Notes: generated by a model from the letters alone, not told the origin. A stretch of 13,014 bases of DNA from Pseudomonadota bacterium (GCA_023435545.1 JAEYRQ010000316.1:1-13014), one strand, 5' to 3'. Positions 1 to 8,111 are shown, counted from the first letter of the stretch. Program-made: numbers and translations.

Positions 1-2615
1 GCTTTCTCGGCCGCGAGATCGATCACGCCCTTGAGCGGGATCGCCGCGACTTCGCCACGCACCAGCAACTGCAGCGAGCCTTGCGGCGCGGCTGCATCGA
101 ACGAAATCTCGGCCACGCGCGCCATGCGCTTGATGACGTCGCTCCAGCGCTGTGCGCGCGCCTGCAACTCCTTCGAAGCGGTGACGAGGATCAACGGAAA
201 CAGCGTAGCCGGGGCGATGTTCATCTCGGCGCGCACCGAACGGATCGCGGTGACGAGATCGATCAGCCAGCCGATCTCGGCTTCCGCCTTCGGATCGGAG
301 AACGCCTCAGCCCTCGCGGCCGACGACGTCATCACCGGCACTGCAAGCGGATCGCCTGCCATCGCCGCCTGCATCGAGGCTTCGAGCGCAATCTCGTCGT
401 CGGGCTGGGTCGGCCAGGCCGCAAGCGCCAGCACGTTGTCGCGCGGTGCGGTGACGGCCCACAGCTCCTCAGTGATGTAGGGCATGAACGGGTGCAGCAG
501 CTTGAGAATCTCGTCGCGCGCCCACGCAACTGCTGCCTGCGTCTCGCGCTTCGCCTCGCTGTCCGGGCCGAGCAGCACGGGCTTGGCCAATTCGAGATAC
601 CAGTCGCAATAGACGTTCCAGACGAAACGATACATCGCGCCCGCCGCATCGTTGAAGCGATAGGCGCGGATCGCCTCGGTCACTTCGTGCGTCGCATGCG
701 AGGTCTCGTGCGCGATCCAGCGGTTCAACGTCTCCTTGCAGCGCGTGGCATCAAAACCTTTCACCAGCGCGCAGCCGTTCATCTCGGCAAAGCGCGAGGC
801 ATTCCACAGCTTGGTCGCGAAGTTGCGATAGCCCTCGATCCGGGCCCGTGACGGCTTGACGTCGCGACCGGGGGTGGCCAGCGACGCCATTGTGAAGCGC
901 AGGGCGTCGGCGCCGTATTCGCTGACGAGGTCGATGGGATCGATGACGTTGCCCTTCGACTTCGACATCTTCTGTCCCCGCTCGTCGCGGACGATGCCGT
1001 GGAGGTAGACAGTGTGGAAGGGCACCTCGTTCATGAAATGGATGCCCATCATCATCATGCGGGCGACCCAGAAGAACAGGATGTCGAATCCCGTCACCAC
1101 GACATCGGTCTTGTAGTAGCGCTTCAGTTCCGGTGTCTCGTCCGGCCAGCCGAGCGTCGAGAACGGCCACAGCGCCGAGGAGAACCAGGTGTCGAGCACG
1201 TCGGGATCGCGCGTCAGGAAGGCGGCGCGCCGCTCCGGGTCCTCGGCCAGCGCTACGCCCTCATCCTCGCTGATGATCTCGTTCAGCACATAGTGGGCGA
1301 GCGCCGCTGCGGAAGCCTCCTCCTCGGACTCCGCAACGAAGATGTGTCCGTCTGGCCCGTACCAGGCTGGAATCTGGTGGCCCCACCACAGCTGGCGGGA
1401 GATGCACCACGGCTGGATGTTGCGCATCCACTCGAAATAGGTCTTCTCCCAGTTGCGCGGGACGAACACGGTCTCCCCGCGCTCGACGGCCTCGATCGCA
1501 GGCTTCGCAAGCGTAGCGGCGTCGACGTACCACTGGTCGGTCAACCACGGCTCGATGACGACCCCGGACCGGTCGCCGTATGGCACCATGTGGACGTGGT
1601 CGTCGATCTTCTCCAGGAGCCCCAGCGCCTCGAACTCCGCAACGACCTTTGCCCGCGCCTCGAACCGGTCGAGACCCTGATAGGCCGGGGGCGCCTCGTC
1701 GTTGATGCGGCCGTGCGCGTCCAGCACGTTGATCATCGGTAGGTCGTGCCGCCGTCCGACCTCGAAGTCGTTGAAATCATGGGCCGGAGTGATCTTCACC
1801 GCGCCCGAGCCCTGCTCCGGATCTGCGTACTCGTCGGCAATGATCGGGATTTCCCGCCCGACGATCGGCAGGACGACCGTCCTGCCGACGAGATCGGCAT
1901 AGCGCTCGTCGTCGGGATGAACCGCGACGGCGGTGTCGCCGAGCATCGTCTCGGGACGCGTGGTCGCGACCGTGATGGTCAGGCCCGGAGCGTCCTTGAC
2001 CGGATACTTCAGATGCCAGAGATGCCCCTTCGTCTCGGTCGGCTGCACCTCGAGGTCGGAGATCGCGGTCAGCAGCTTCGGGTCCCAGTTGACCAGCCGC
2101 TTGTCCTTGTAGATCAGCCCGGCCCGGTAGAGCTCGACGAACACCTTCAGAACGGCCTTCGACAGCCCCTCATCCATGGTGAAGCGCTCGCGTGACCAGT
2201 CGCACGAGGCTCCCAGGCGGCGGAGCTGGTCGAGGATCATACCGCCCGACTGGCCCTTCCAGGACCAGACTCGGCGAATAAACTCCTCACGCCCGAGATC
2301 ATGGCGGCTGATGCCGCTCCCCTCGAGCTGACGCTCGACCACCATCTGCGTGGCGATGCCGGCATGATCCATCCCCGGCTGCCACAGGACATCGCGGCCG
2401 CGCATGCGCTCGAAGCGGATCAGCACATCCTGCAGCGTGTTGTTGAGCGCGTGGCCCATGTGCAAGCTGCCGGTGACGTTCGGCGGCGGTATGACGATTG
2501 TATAGGGTCTGGCGCCCGCGCGATCGGGGCGACCCGCCTGGAACACGCCCGCGGCCTCCCAGGCCTCGTAGATCCGGGATTCCACCTGTGTGGGCAGGAA
2601 GGTCTTGTCGAGCAT
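1..2615 (-). CDS. valS: Valyl-tRNA synthetase, class I (3' end outside window)
   Basis: Charges tRNA-Val with valine in the cytoplasm and edits mischarged threonine. The frame stays open for 871 codons from an ATG at 2615-2613 to the left edge. The N-terminus runs [20 protein letters not shown]. The class I HIGH signature is HMGH at residues 52-55, inside [20 protein letters not shown]. The second ATP-binding signature KMSKS is at residues 549-553, close to its position in E. coli ValS (about 554-558). The last visible residues, around [20 protein letters not shown], match the start of the C-terminal coiled-coil arm, so I infer that roughly 60-70 residues are missing beyond the edge. It lies 107 bp downstream of popZ on the same strand and may be cotranscribed with it. 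No frameshift is apparent. The identification is firm; the Shine-Dalgarno upstream is weak. Confidence 0.97.
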   Translation of the reverse strand, partial: MLDKTFLPTQVESRIYEAWEAAGVFQAGRPDRAGARPYTIVIPPPNVTGSLHMGHALNNTLQDVLIRFERMRGRDVLWQPGMDHAGIATQMVVERQLEGSGISRHDLGREEFIRRVWSWKGQSGGMILDQLRRLGASCDWSRERFTMDEGLSKAVLKVFVELYRAGLIYKDKRLVNWDPKLLTAISDLEVQPTETKGHLWHLKYPVKDAPGLTITVATTRPETMLGDTAVAVHPDDERYADLVGRTVVLPIVGREIPIIADEYADPEQGSGAVKITPAHDFNDFEVGRRHDLPMINVLDAHGRINDEAPPAYQGLDRFEARAKVVAEFEALGLLEKIDDHVHMVPYGDRSGVVIEPWLTDQWYVDAATLAKPAIEAVERGETVFVPRNWEKTYFEWMRNIQPWCISRQLWWGHQIPAWYGPDGHIFVAESEEEASAAALAHYVLNEIISEDEGVALAEDPERRAAFLTRDPDVLDTWFSSALWPFSTLGWPDETPELKRYYKTDVVVTGFDILFFWVARMMMMGIHFMNEVPFHTVYLHGIVRDERGQKMSKSKGNVIDPIDLVSEYGADALRFTMASLATPGRDVKPSRARIEGYRNFATKLWNASRFAEMNGCALVKGFDATRCKETLNRWIAHETSHATHEVTEAIRAYRFNDAAGAMYRFVWNVYCDWYLELAKPVLLGPDSEAKRETQAAVAWARDEILKLLHPFMPYITEELWAVTAPRDNVLALAAWPTQPDDEIALEASMQAAMAGDPLAVPVMTSSAARAEAFSDPKAEAEIGWLIDLVTAIRSVRAEMNIAPATLFPLILVTASKELQARAQRWSDVIKRMARVAEISFDAAAPQGSLQLLVRGEVAAIPLKGVIDLAAEK

Positions 2616-2722
2616 CGGAAATCTCGTCGCGCGCTGAAGCCGCCGGTCGGCGAGGGAACAAAGCCGAGGCGTCGCGGCGAGTCAACCGAGGCAGAGACGA
2701 ATCCGTCGGCGTTTCGAGCGCT

Positions 2723-3532
2723 TCAGCGCCGGCCGCGCGATACGCGCTCGATCTCCTCGCGCACCAGCTTCTCCACAAGCACCGGCAGGTTGTCGTCCAG
2801 CCAGTCCTTGAGCATCGGCCGCAGCATCTCCTTGACCAGATCCTCCAGCGTTTTCGGATCACGCGAGAGAATCGTATCCGCCAGCCGACCGAAGGCCGCA
2901 GCCACCGCGCTGTCGGTCTGCGGCGACATCAGCGAGGACTGCGGCTCCGCCCCTCCACGGTCCGCCGCATTGGCCGCAGCTGATGGCCGCGGCGCCGGCT
3001 CCAACGGGTCCCGCTCGAGCGGCGCGCGACTGCCGGCGGGCGGTGCAGGCTCCGGCGGCTGCGCAGGTGGTGGCGGCGGCGGCTCAGGCGGATTCTTGGC
3101 TTGCGCCGTCCGAACCGGCTCGGGAACACCCAGTTCCTCGTCCGCTCCGAATTCGAGCACATCCGGCTCGACCAAAGGAGTACCGGCGGGTTCGGGCCGG
3201 GGAGCCGCTTCCGCTGCGACCGGTGGATCCTCCTCCTCTCCGACATCGATCGAATCGAAATCGAAATCCGGGGGAAGCGTCTCCGGCCTCGCCACCATGG
3301 CGTCGGTCAGATCGAAAATGTCGGCATCGTCCGACGAAAGTTCGGCTTCGTCCGGCTCCTCCACATCGGGGAGCGCGGCGGCTGCAGGCCGCATCGGCAC
3401 CGGGGCGGCACTGCGCTGCGGAGGCGCTGGCGACGCCGGGGCAGCCATCTCGTCACCATCGGAGATGATCCTGCGAATCGAAGCGAGGATCTCCTCCATC
3501 GTCGGCTCGGGAGCCGGGCTCGGCTTGCTCAT
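2723..3532 (-). CDS. popZ: PopZ-like polar organising protein (DUF2497 family)
   Basis: PopZ-family proteins form a pole-localised condensate that anchors ParB-parS and recruits cell-cycle regulators in alphaproteobacteria. This 269-residue protein has the family's three parts. A short N-terminal helix (residues 11-25, TMEEILASIRRIISD) is the partner-binding segment in Caulobacter PopZ. A long disordered acidic and proline-rich linker (about 30-200) includes SSDDADIFDLTDAMVA at 66-81 and a proline run near 148-165. The conserved C-terminal oligomerisation helices are at about 212-266 (MLRPMLKDWLDDNLPVLVEK). The linker makes it much longer than Caulobacter PopZ (177 residues, from memory). I chose the ATG at 3532 because family homology begins there, although the frame is open to 3649; GGAG and GGGGGA lie just upstream. 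It sits between tolC and valS, its usual neighbours. Confidence 0.88.
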   Translation of the reverse strand: MSKPSPAPEPTMEEILASIRRIISDGDEMAAPASPAPPQRSAAPVPMRPAAAALPDVEEPDEAELSSDDADIFDLTDAMVARPETLPPDFDFDSIDVGEEEDPPVAAEAAPRPEPAGTPLVEPDVLEFGADEELGVPEPVRTAQAKNPPEPPPPPPAQPPEPAPPAGSRAPLERDPLEPAPRPSAAANAADRGGAEPQSSLMSPQTDSAVAAAFGRLADTILSRDPKTLEDLVKEMLRPMLKDWLDDNLPVLVEKLVREEIERVSRGRR

Positions 3533-3710
3533 GATCCCCCATCTCCGCCGCCAGCAACCGGGGCGTCGCGCCGAATCGGCCAGCCTCCAGTTCTGAGGCG
3601 AATATCGCACGCCGATCGACGTTCGCAACCCTGACCGAGCCTTGCCCACAGCCCGGAAGCCGCAATCGCCGGCAGCGACCCGTCGGAATCCGCGCCGGCG
3701 TTAGATATTA

Positions 3711-5105
3711 CTATTGGCCGCTCGGTGTACGCAGGCCGAACCACTTGTCGCGGACCTGCTGGTAGTGGCGCTCCGGCTGATAGCGGTCGACCGCCAGAGC
3801 CAGCTGCTCCGCGCTCAATTGCCCAATGGCCGAAACGAGTGCGTAGGATGCGACCACGCGCGCACTCTCCGCCTGCACCAGCGTCACACGCGCGTCGAGC
3901 AAGGTCTGCTCGGCGTCGAGGACATCCAGGGTGGTCCGCTGGCCGACATTGGCTTCCTCACGCACGCCGTTGAGTGCGATCTGCGCCGCATTCACCTCTG
4001 CCTGCGAGGACGTAATCGATGCGGTCGCCGCCTCAAGGGTTCCCCATGCCGAGACCACCGCCTGGCGGACGCTGGCGCGGGTGGCGTCGATCTGCATCGA
4101 ACGTTCGGTGCGGATCTCCTTGGCCTCCCGAACCTGGGAATACTCGAAACCGCCCTGGTAGATCGGGATGGTGAGCTGCGCGATGATGCTGGCCGAGGAC
4201 GAACTGTCGATCGCCGCGGACGGGTTGTTCGTGTAGTCGGCGCTCGCTTGCAGGCTCAGTGTCGGCAACAGCGTCCCCTCGACGACCTTGACTGCAAAGG
4301 CAGAAGCCTCTTCGGCGTAGACCGCAGCGATGATCGCGGGATGGTTGGAATAGCCGAGTTGGACAGCCTGGTCGAGGTTCGAGGGAAGCGACCGCGACGG
4401 AGGCGCCGGCGCTAGATTCACCGGATCACGGCCGATGATCTGCCGGTACTGCGCCTTGCTCGTGAGCAGGTCCGCCTCCGCCAGGTTCAGCTGTGTATAG
4501 GCTCCCGACAGCGCCGCCTCCGCCTGGGCGACGTCGGTGTTGGTGACCTCGCCGACCTGAAAGCGGTCGCGCGTCGCACGCAACTGTTCGCTCAGCACCT
4601 CGATGTTCTGGCGCTGCAACTCGACGATCGCCTGGTTGGTCAGCACCGCCATGTAGACCTGAACGCTGTCGAACAGGACGTTCTGCTCGGTATTGCGCAG
4701 CGATGCCCGCGTGGCCCGCACCGTCGCCTCGGCCTGTTTGGTCGAATTGACGGTCCGGAACCCGCGGAACAGGTTCTGGCTCACGGTCACCCCAATGGTG
4801 GAGGTCGTCAGGTCGAGGCTGCCGCCCGGCGTGGTCGAGGTGTGGCTTTGCCGTATCGCGCCTTCCCCGAAGACCTGCGGACGCCATCCCGAGAGCGCCT
4901 GCGGCACGAACTCGTCGACAGCACGCAGGTTGGCCCGTGCGCCATTGAGCGTGGGATTGCTGACATAGGCGGCAGACAGTGCTGACATCAGCGTTTCAGC
5001 CTGCGCCGACTGCCCCGCAAATGCGCCGGCAACCACAACGACGGCCGCGAGCAGTTTCCTGCCCGCGCCGAGTGCGATTGCCGAACTCGAATCGACTGTG
5101 GACAT
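3711..5105 (-). CDS. tolC: TolC-family outer-membrane channel protein
   Basis: TolC forms a trimeric channel-tunnel through the outer membrane and periplasm that serves type I secretion and RND/ABC efflux. The 464-residue product has a Sec signal (hydrophobic LLAAVVVVAGAFAG, probable cleavage QSAQA|E at 36/37). Mature TolC begins TLMSALSAAYVSNPTLNGAR. The internal duplication is visible as two coiled-coil repeats: RFQVGEVTNTDVAQAEAALS in the first half and EEANVGQRTTLDVLDAEQTL in the second. The barrel-strand segment VSQNLFRGF is also present. I start at the ATG 5105-5103. An in-frame TTG at 5144 would add 13 residues and cannot be excluded, since neither start has a clear Shine-Dalgarno. It lies 237 bp after the methyltransferase gene and 178 bp before popZ. 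It may serve the RND pump at 10293, but it is not linked to it in an operon. Confidence 0.95.
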   Translation of the reverse strand: MSTVDSSSAIALGAGRKLLAAVVVVAGAFAGQSAQAETLMSALSAAYVSNPTLNGARANLRAVDEFVPQALSGWRPQVFGEGAIRQSHTSTTPGGSLDLTTSTIGVTVSQNLFRGFRTVNSTKQAEATVRATRASLRNTEQNVLFDSVQVYMAVLTNQAIVELQRQNIEVLSEQLRATRDRFQVGEVTNTDVAQAEAALSGAYTQLNLAEADLLTSKAQYRQIIGRDPVNLAPAPPSRSLPSNLDQAVQLGYSNHPAIIAAVYAEEASAFAVKVVEGTLLPTLSLQASADYTNNPSAAIDSSSSASIIAQLTIPIYQGGFEYSQVREAKEIRTERSMQIDATRASVRQAVVSAWGTLEAATASITSSQAEVNAAQIALNGVREEANVGQRTTLDVLDAEQTLLDARVTLVQAESARVVASYALVSAIGQLSAEQLALAVDRYQPERHYQQVRDKWFGLRTPSGQ

Positions 5106-5342
5106 CACGACCCAGAGACGCTGAAACCCTGTCGAATCCGTCAATTGTTTCGACGGTTGCAGGAACTATAACGCCTCTGATCGCGGGGAGAAGTGCACAG
5201 TCGCCAGGCAGGAATAATTGCCGTTCCGGTGGCGTATATCGGCCACACCGGCTCCGGGTGCAGATTAGGCGGCCGACATCGCGGTGCGACAGCCCATGTC
5301 TGCCGTCCGTTTCGCCAGAACCACCTTTCGGTGCGCCCGCCG
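5106..5342. other. Non-coding gap between methyltransferase gene and tolC
   Basis: This 237-bp stretch holds no convincing gene. Reading in the direction of tolC, the only notable marks are a small CACC-GAAA-GGTG hairpin just after the methyltransferase stop, too short and lacking a U-tract to be called a terminator, and the TATAGT at 5165-5170 listed separately as a possible tolC -10. Confidence 0.5.
5165..5170 (-). promoter_or_regulatory. Possible -10 element for tolC
   Basis: On the minus strand this reads TATAGT, a close match to TATAAT in GC-rich surroundings, about 60 bp before the tolC ATG. No good -35 lies 16-18 bp upstream (best is TTCTCC/CTTCTC), so this is only a candidate that would need an activator or a different sigma factor. 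Confidence 0.25.
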
Positions 5343-6011
5343 CTAGAAGACGAACTCCACCGCCTTCTTGAAGCCGGGGAGCGGCCGTACGTTGATATCG
5401 AAATCGACGCGTGAGGAGATCTCGCCGCCACTCATCTTGAACAGGGTCGCCTTGCCGATCGGGCCGTGCAGGACGGGGGCGACGAGCCTCCCCCCCTCGC
5501 GGAGCTGCCTCAGCAACGCCTCCGGAACGACCTCCACGGCCCCCTCCAGCACGATAACGTCGAACGGCGCCTGACCACGGCACCCCTCGCTCAGTTCGCC
5601 TGTTATGACGGCCGCGTTGCCGACGCCCAGATCGACCAGCAGTTGGTCCGCCCGAGTGGCCAGGTCCGCCTCGCATTCGATTCCCACGACCGATTCCCCC
5701 AGTCGCGCGAGAACGGCCGTCGAGTAGCCCGTGCCGCAGCCCACATCGAGCACCAGGTCCCCCTGCCGGATGCTCGCCAGCTGGATCAGCCTGGCGAATG
5801 GCATCGGCTCCATCAGCCAGCGCCGACTGCCGGCCCCGGTCTCGGCGAATGGAACATCCTCATCGATATAGGCGAGCTCGCGCATCGTCGGGGCGACGAA
5901 CCGCTCCCTGGGGATCTCCAACATCGCCGAGATCAGGTCCCTGTTGGTGACGTTGTTGGTGCGAACCTGGGATTCGACCATGTTCCGCCGCGCCAGCTCG
6001 TAATCGCTCAT
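5343..6011 (-). CDS. pcm: Protein-L-isoaspartate O-methyltransferase-like SAM methyltransferase
   Basis: Family members methylate isoaspartyl residues in damaged proteins using S-adenosylmethionine. The 222-residue product starts MSDYELARRNMVESQVRTNN and has the characteristic N-terminal part (PRERFVAPTMRELAYIDEDV) followed by a Rossmann SAM-binding motif, VLDVGCGTGYSTAVLA (about residues 87-102), and the acidic motif II region VVGIECE. Two segments depart from true Pcm enzymes: the active-site loop usually read as TISQPYMVA is here RRWLMEPMPFA, and the post-II motif FDxIIVTAA is FDVIVLEGA. The fold and family are clear, but the isoaspartyl activity is less certain. The ATG at 6011 has GGGAG nine bases upstream. 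It heads the minus-strand block with tolC, popZ and valS, where I recall a gene annotated this way being found in other alphaproteobacteria. Confidence 0.88.
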   Translation of the reverse strand: MSDYELARRNMVESQVRTNNVTNRDLISAMLEIPRERFVAPTMRELAYIDEDVPFAETGAGSRRWLMEPMPFARLIQLASIRQGDLVLDVGCGTGYSTAVLARLGESVVGIECEADLATRADQLLVDLGVGNAAVITGELSEGCRGQAPFDVIVLEGAVEVVPEALLRQLREGGRLVAPVLHGPIGKATLFKMSGGEISSRVDFDINVRPLPGFKKAVEFVF

Positions 6012-6135
6012 GTCTCTGGTCTCCCACCTCGCCCGCCGCGGCCACCCGATCCGGCGCGCACCCTATAGCATAGCCCGGCCGCGACCAGCCAGCCGCCGAA
6101 GCCGACGGACAAGTGTCCCGCGCCGCGTTTCGGGC

Positions 6136-6164
6136 TTGCCTAAGCGCAACCCCGCAAATATGTA
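6136..6164 (+). promoter_or_regulatory. Probable sigma-70 promoter of tRNA-Cys
   Basis: TTGCCT (6136-6141) and TATGTA (6159-6164) are separated by 17 bp and end 12 bp before the mature tRNA 5' end, the expected layout for a tRNA promoter with a short 5' leader. The match is only partial. Confidence 0.45.
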
Positions 6165-6176
6165 TCGCTCCCGGCC

Positions 6177-6250
6177 GGCCACGTGGCGGAGTGGTGACGC
6201 AGCGGACTGCAAATCCGTATACCCCGGTTCGATTCCGGGCGTGGCCTCCA
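6177..6250 (+). tRNA. tRNA-Cys, anticodon GCA
   Basis: The full cloverleaf can be drawn. The acceptor arms GGCCACG (6177-6183) and CGTGGCC (6240-6246) pair over seven base pairs. The anticodon loop CTGCAAA sits between CGGA and TCCG and presents GCA. The T-arm is CCCGG-TTCGATT-CCGGG. The discriminator base is T (6247), as expected for tRNA-Cys, and CCA is encoded at 6248-6250. Confidence 0.97.
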
Positions 6251-6271
6251 GCCTCTTTCGCGCGGCAGCGA

Positions 6272-6565
6272 TCACTTCGCCCGCTGGCGGAGGCGTGTGG
6301 CCTGGCGGCCGACCCAGACATCGGCCCTGCGGCGCATGCGGCGGACAGGCGGCAGATCGACGGACAGCAACAGCAATCCGAGCGGCACCATCCAGAAGCC
6401 GAGAATCGGCAGAAAGCCGAACATCCCACCGATCAGCAGCAGCACGCCCAGCGTCATGCGCAGCCTGCGCGATCGCGGCACGCGGAACTGTCGGCCAGCG
6501 ATCGATACCGTCCTCGGCCGATCGGATGCCAACCCGGGACCGGCCTCCAGATGATCTGCGCTCAA
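6272..6565 (-). CDS. Small conserved-looking inner-membrane protein, unknown function
   Basis: A 97-residue protein of unknown function. A basic N-terminal segment (VSIAGRQFRVPRSRRLR, about residues 20-36) leads into two adjacent hydrophobic helices joined by a proline turn (MTLGVLLLIGGMFG and FLPILGFWMVPLGLLLLSV, about 37-69). The tail is strongly basic, PPVRRMRRRADVWVGRQATR, implying both ends are cytoplasmic by the positive-inside rule. I choose the TTG at 6565-6563 because AAGGAG (6579-6574) lies eight bases upstream. The frame is open as far as 6826, but that extension would be the antisense of tRNA-Asn and is not real coding. It resembles small membrane proteins I associate with this tRNA neighbourhood in rhizobia, but no function is known to me. 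Its stop lies 21 bp past the convergent tRNA-Cys. Confidence 0.72.
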   Translation of the reverse strand: MSADHLEAGPGLASDRPRTVSIAGRQFRVPRSRRLRMTLGVLLLIGGMFGFLPILGFWMVPLGLLLLSVDLPPVRRMRRRADVWVGRQATRLRQRAK

Positions 6566-6573
6566 TCGCCTCT

Positions 6574-6579
6574 CTCCTT
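6574..6579 (-). promoter_or_regulatory. Strong Shine-Dalgarno deciding the TTG start
   Basis: On the minus strand this is AAGGAG, the best Shine-Dalgarno match I noticed in the window, spaced eight bases before TTG 6565. It is the reason for preferring that rare start over any upstream in-frame codon. Confidence 0.75.
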
Positions 6580-6663
6580 GGCGGCATAGACCGTCGACAT
6601 ATATGGACACGGCCGTAGCCGGAACGAAGCCCACCCGGGACGAAGCCCACGACGACAAGAGCT

Positions 6664-6691
6664 TTGCATCCCGGCGAAGGTTTGATATAGG
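6664..6691 (+). promoter_or_regulatory. Probable sigma-70 promoter of tRNA-Asn
   Basis: TTGCAT (6664-6669) and TATAGG (6686-6691) with a 16-bp spacer lie 26 bp before the mature tRNA-Asn. This fits a promoter giving a leader of about 20 nt that RNase P would remove. Confidence 0.5.
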
Positions 6692-6717
6692 CGTCGGCAT
6701 CGGCGCCGAGCACCTGA

Positions 6718-6792
6718 TCCCCGGTAGCTCAGTGGTAGAGCAATCGGCTGTTAACCGATTGGTCGCTGGTTCGAATCCGGCCCGGGGAGCCA
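6718..6792 (+). tRNA. tRNA-Asn, anticodon GTT
   Basis: The acceptor arms TCCCCGG (6718-6724) and CCGGGGA (6782-6788) pair fully. The D-arm is GCTC-AGTGGTA-GAGC. The anticodon loop between ATCGG and CCGAT presents GTT. The T-arm contains GGTTCGAATCC. The discriminator is G (6789) and CCA is encoded at 6790-6792. Confidence 0.97.
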
Positions 6793-6804
6793 CATTTCCA
6801 CAAC

Positions 6805-6860
6805 TCGCGCGTTCACGGCCTCGCACGGATCGTGTGCGTAAACGGCACCGGAACGCGCGA
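6805..6860. repeat. Nested inverted repeat downstream of tRNA-Asn
   Basis: A perfect 10-bp stem, TCGCGCGTTC (6805-6814) with GAACGCGCGA (6851-6860), encloses a second hairpin, CGCAC (6822-6826) with GTGCG (6834-6838). It starts 12 bases after the tRNA CCA. There is no T-run on either side, so it is not a standard intrinsic terminator. The rest of the gap from 6793 to 6959 holds no gene that I can support. Confidence 0.5.
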
Positions 6861-6959
6861 TGTGCTGCAGTTGGCAGCTCTACGCGCTGCTTCTACGTTG
6901 TCCGCGCCTCACCTTTCCCGGCCGCACGCCTGGCGCTGCCGGGTCCTGCGAAAGGGCGG

Positions 6960-8111
6960 CTAGTCGACGACGTTGCCGGGCGACAAGATCTTCGTGTACT
7001 CGCCGAATATCGTCATACTGAAGTTGCCGTCCACTTCGGCGCGCGGCGCTTTCGTCGAGACGATGGCGACCGATATGTCCCTCGCAGGGAGATAGGCCAT
7101 CACCCCGGCAAATCCGTGAAAAAGCGGTGTCTGCAGGATCCAGCCGTTGATGACCACGACCCCCAAACCGAAATAGCGGCGGCGATTCCATCGCCCCATC
7201 CCGGACGTCGTCGGCTCCAGCATCTCCCGGTAAGCCGCGGAGGACAGCAGCGCGCCCGTCCCGAGCAGGCGCGCCGACCGTTCCATGTCGGTGATGTCGG
7301 AGGTCATGATCGCCCCTGACGCCAGCGTCCAGGATGGATTCCAGAACGTCGATTCCTCGTACGTCCCGCGCTCCCGCGTGAACGCATGCAACACTGGCGT
7401 GGTAATCGAGGGAGTGGACGGGTTGGCGGTCTGCAGCAGACGCATCGGCTTGATGACGTGCTGCCGCATGAGCGCCGCCGTCGGCTGGCCGGCTGCGCGC
7501 TGCAACACCATCCCGAGCACGACATAGTTGGCATGCGAGTAGTTCCAGTCAGTGCCTGGCGCGAAGAGCGGCGGTTTGGCGAACGCGTAATCGAGCAATT
7601 GCCGTTGCGTGAACGTGCGGAACGGGTTCCTGTAGAAGTCCTCCTGGAATTCCGGCATCGGAACGTAATCGCGATAGCCGGACGTTCCGTTCAGCAGCAT
7701 CCGCGAGGTGACGCGGTTCGCGTTCGGCATGTTCGGCAGCCATTTGGCGATCGGCTCGTCGAGGTCGAGGATGCCGCGGTCCTGGAGCTGGAGGGCGAGC
7801 GAACCCAGATAGGCAATGGCCACCGCGCCGATCCGGAAGTGCATGTCGGTCCGCGCCGGGACACCTGTCATGGACCTGCCGAACGCCTCGGTCAGCAGCA
7901 GGCTGCCGCCTCGGCTGACACGTACGATAGCCGACCGCAGCCCCTTCTCGTCGATCACCTTCCTTGTCGCGTCAGCAAGCCTGCATGCGATCAGACGACG
8001 ATCCTGGCAGTCGACTTGATTGCCCGGCTCGGATGCCCGTGCATCAGAAGCAAGCAGCAGAATCGCTGCCGACATGACACCCAGCCTCACCTGAACGACG
8101 AAGTATCCCAT
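6960..8111 (-). CDS. Secreted serine-hydrolase-fold protein (beta-lactamase/DD-peptidase superfamily), catalytic Ser and Lys apparently absent
   Basis: This 383-residue protein has a signal peptide (VRLGVMSAAILLLASDARA, cleavage near residue 26) and the layout of class C beta-lactamase-like hydrolases (Pfam Beta-lactamase), which act on peptidoglycan peptides or esters in the periplasm. Downstream family landmarks are clear: LQDRGILDLDEPIAKWLP (109-126), MLLNGTSGYRDYVP (138-151), FAPGTDWNYSHANYVVLG (183-200) and FHGFAGVMAYLP (331-342). The nucleophile motif normally read FRIGSVTK is FRIGAVAI here (92-99), so the SxxK serine is Ala96 and the lysine Ile99. The usual YSN motif is YSH (191-193). 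The frame is full length and intact, so this looks like a functional pseudoenzyme or a subfamily with different chemistry, not decay. Cys35 and Cys43 could form a disulfide. The ATG at 8111 has GGAG four bases upstream. Confidence 0.85.
   Translation of the reverse strand: MGYFVVQVRLGVMSAAILLLASDARASEPGNQVDCQDRRLIACRLADATRKVIDEKGLRSAIVRVSRGGSLLLTEAFGRSMTGVPARTDMHFRIGAVAIAYLGSLALQLQDRGILDLDEPIAKWLPNMPNANRVTSRMLLNGTSGYRDYVPMPEFQEDFYRNPFRTFTQRQLLDYAFAKPPLFAPGTDWNYSHANYVVLGMVLQRAAGQPTAALMRQHVIKPMRLLQTANPSTPSITTPVLHAFTRERGTYEESTFWNPSWTLASGAIMTSDITDMERSARLLGTGALLSSAAYREMLEPTTSGMGRWNRRRYFGLGVVVINGWILQTPLFHGFAGVMAYLPARDISVAIVSTKAPRAEVDGNFSMTIFGEYTKILSPGNVVD

Noticed and set aside
1..2615. Possible frameshift in valS
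   Set aside because: The correct frame is continuously open from the start to the edge, with both class I signatures at the expected spacing.
2301..3596. A 431-codon open frame on the plus strand
   Set aside because: It overlaps valS and popZ in antisense; its serine/glycine-rich low-complexity part is the mirror of the popZ linker.
3660..3710. GCCGGC-rich hairpin after the tolC stop
   Set aside because: GCCGGC is self-complementary and common in such DNA; there is no U-tract, so a terminator call is not supported.
6063..6713. A 216-codon minus-strand frame across tRNA-Cys
   Set aside because: It reads through a tRNA in antisense, overlaps the better-supported 97-residue gene in another frame and has shadow-frame composition.
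6566..6826. Upstream extension of the small membrane-protein gene, containing AGFEPATNRLTADCSTTELP
   Set aside because: This is the antisense translation of tRNA-Asn, a well-known false-protein signature; the strong Shine-Dalgarno at 6574-6579 points to TTG 6565 as the start.
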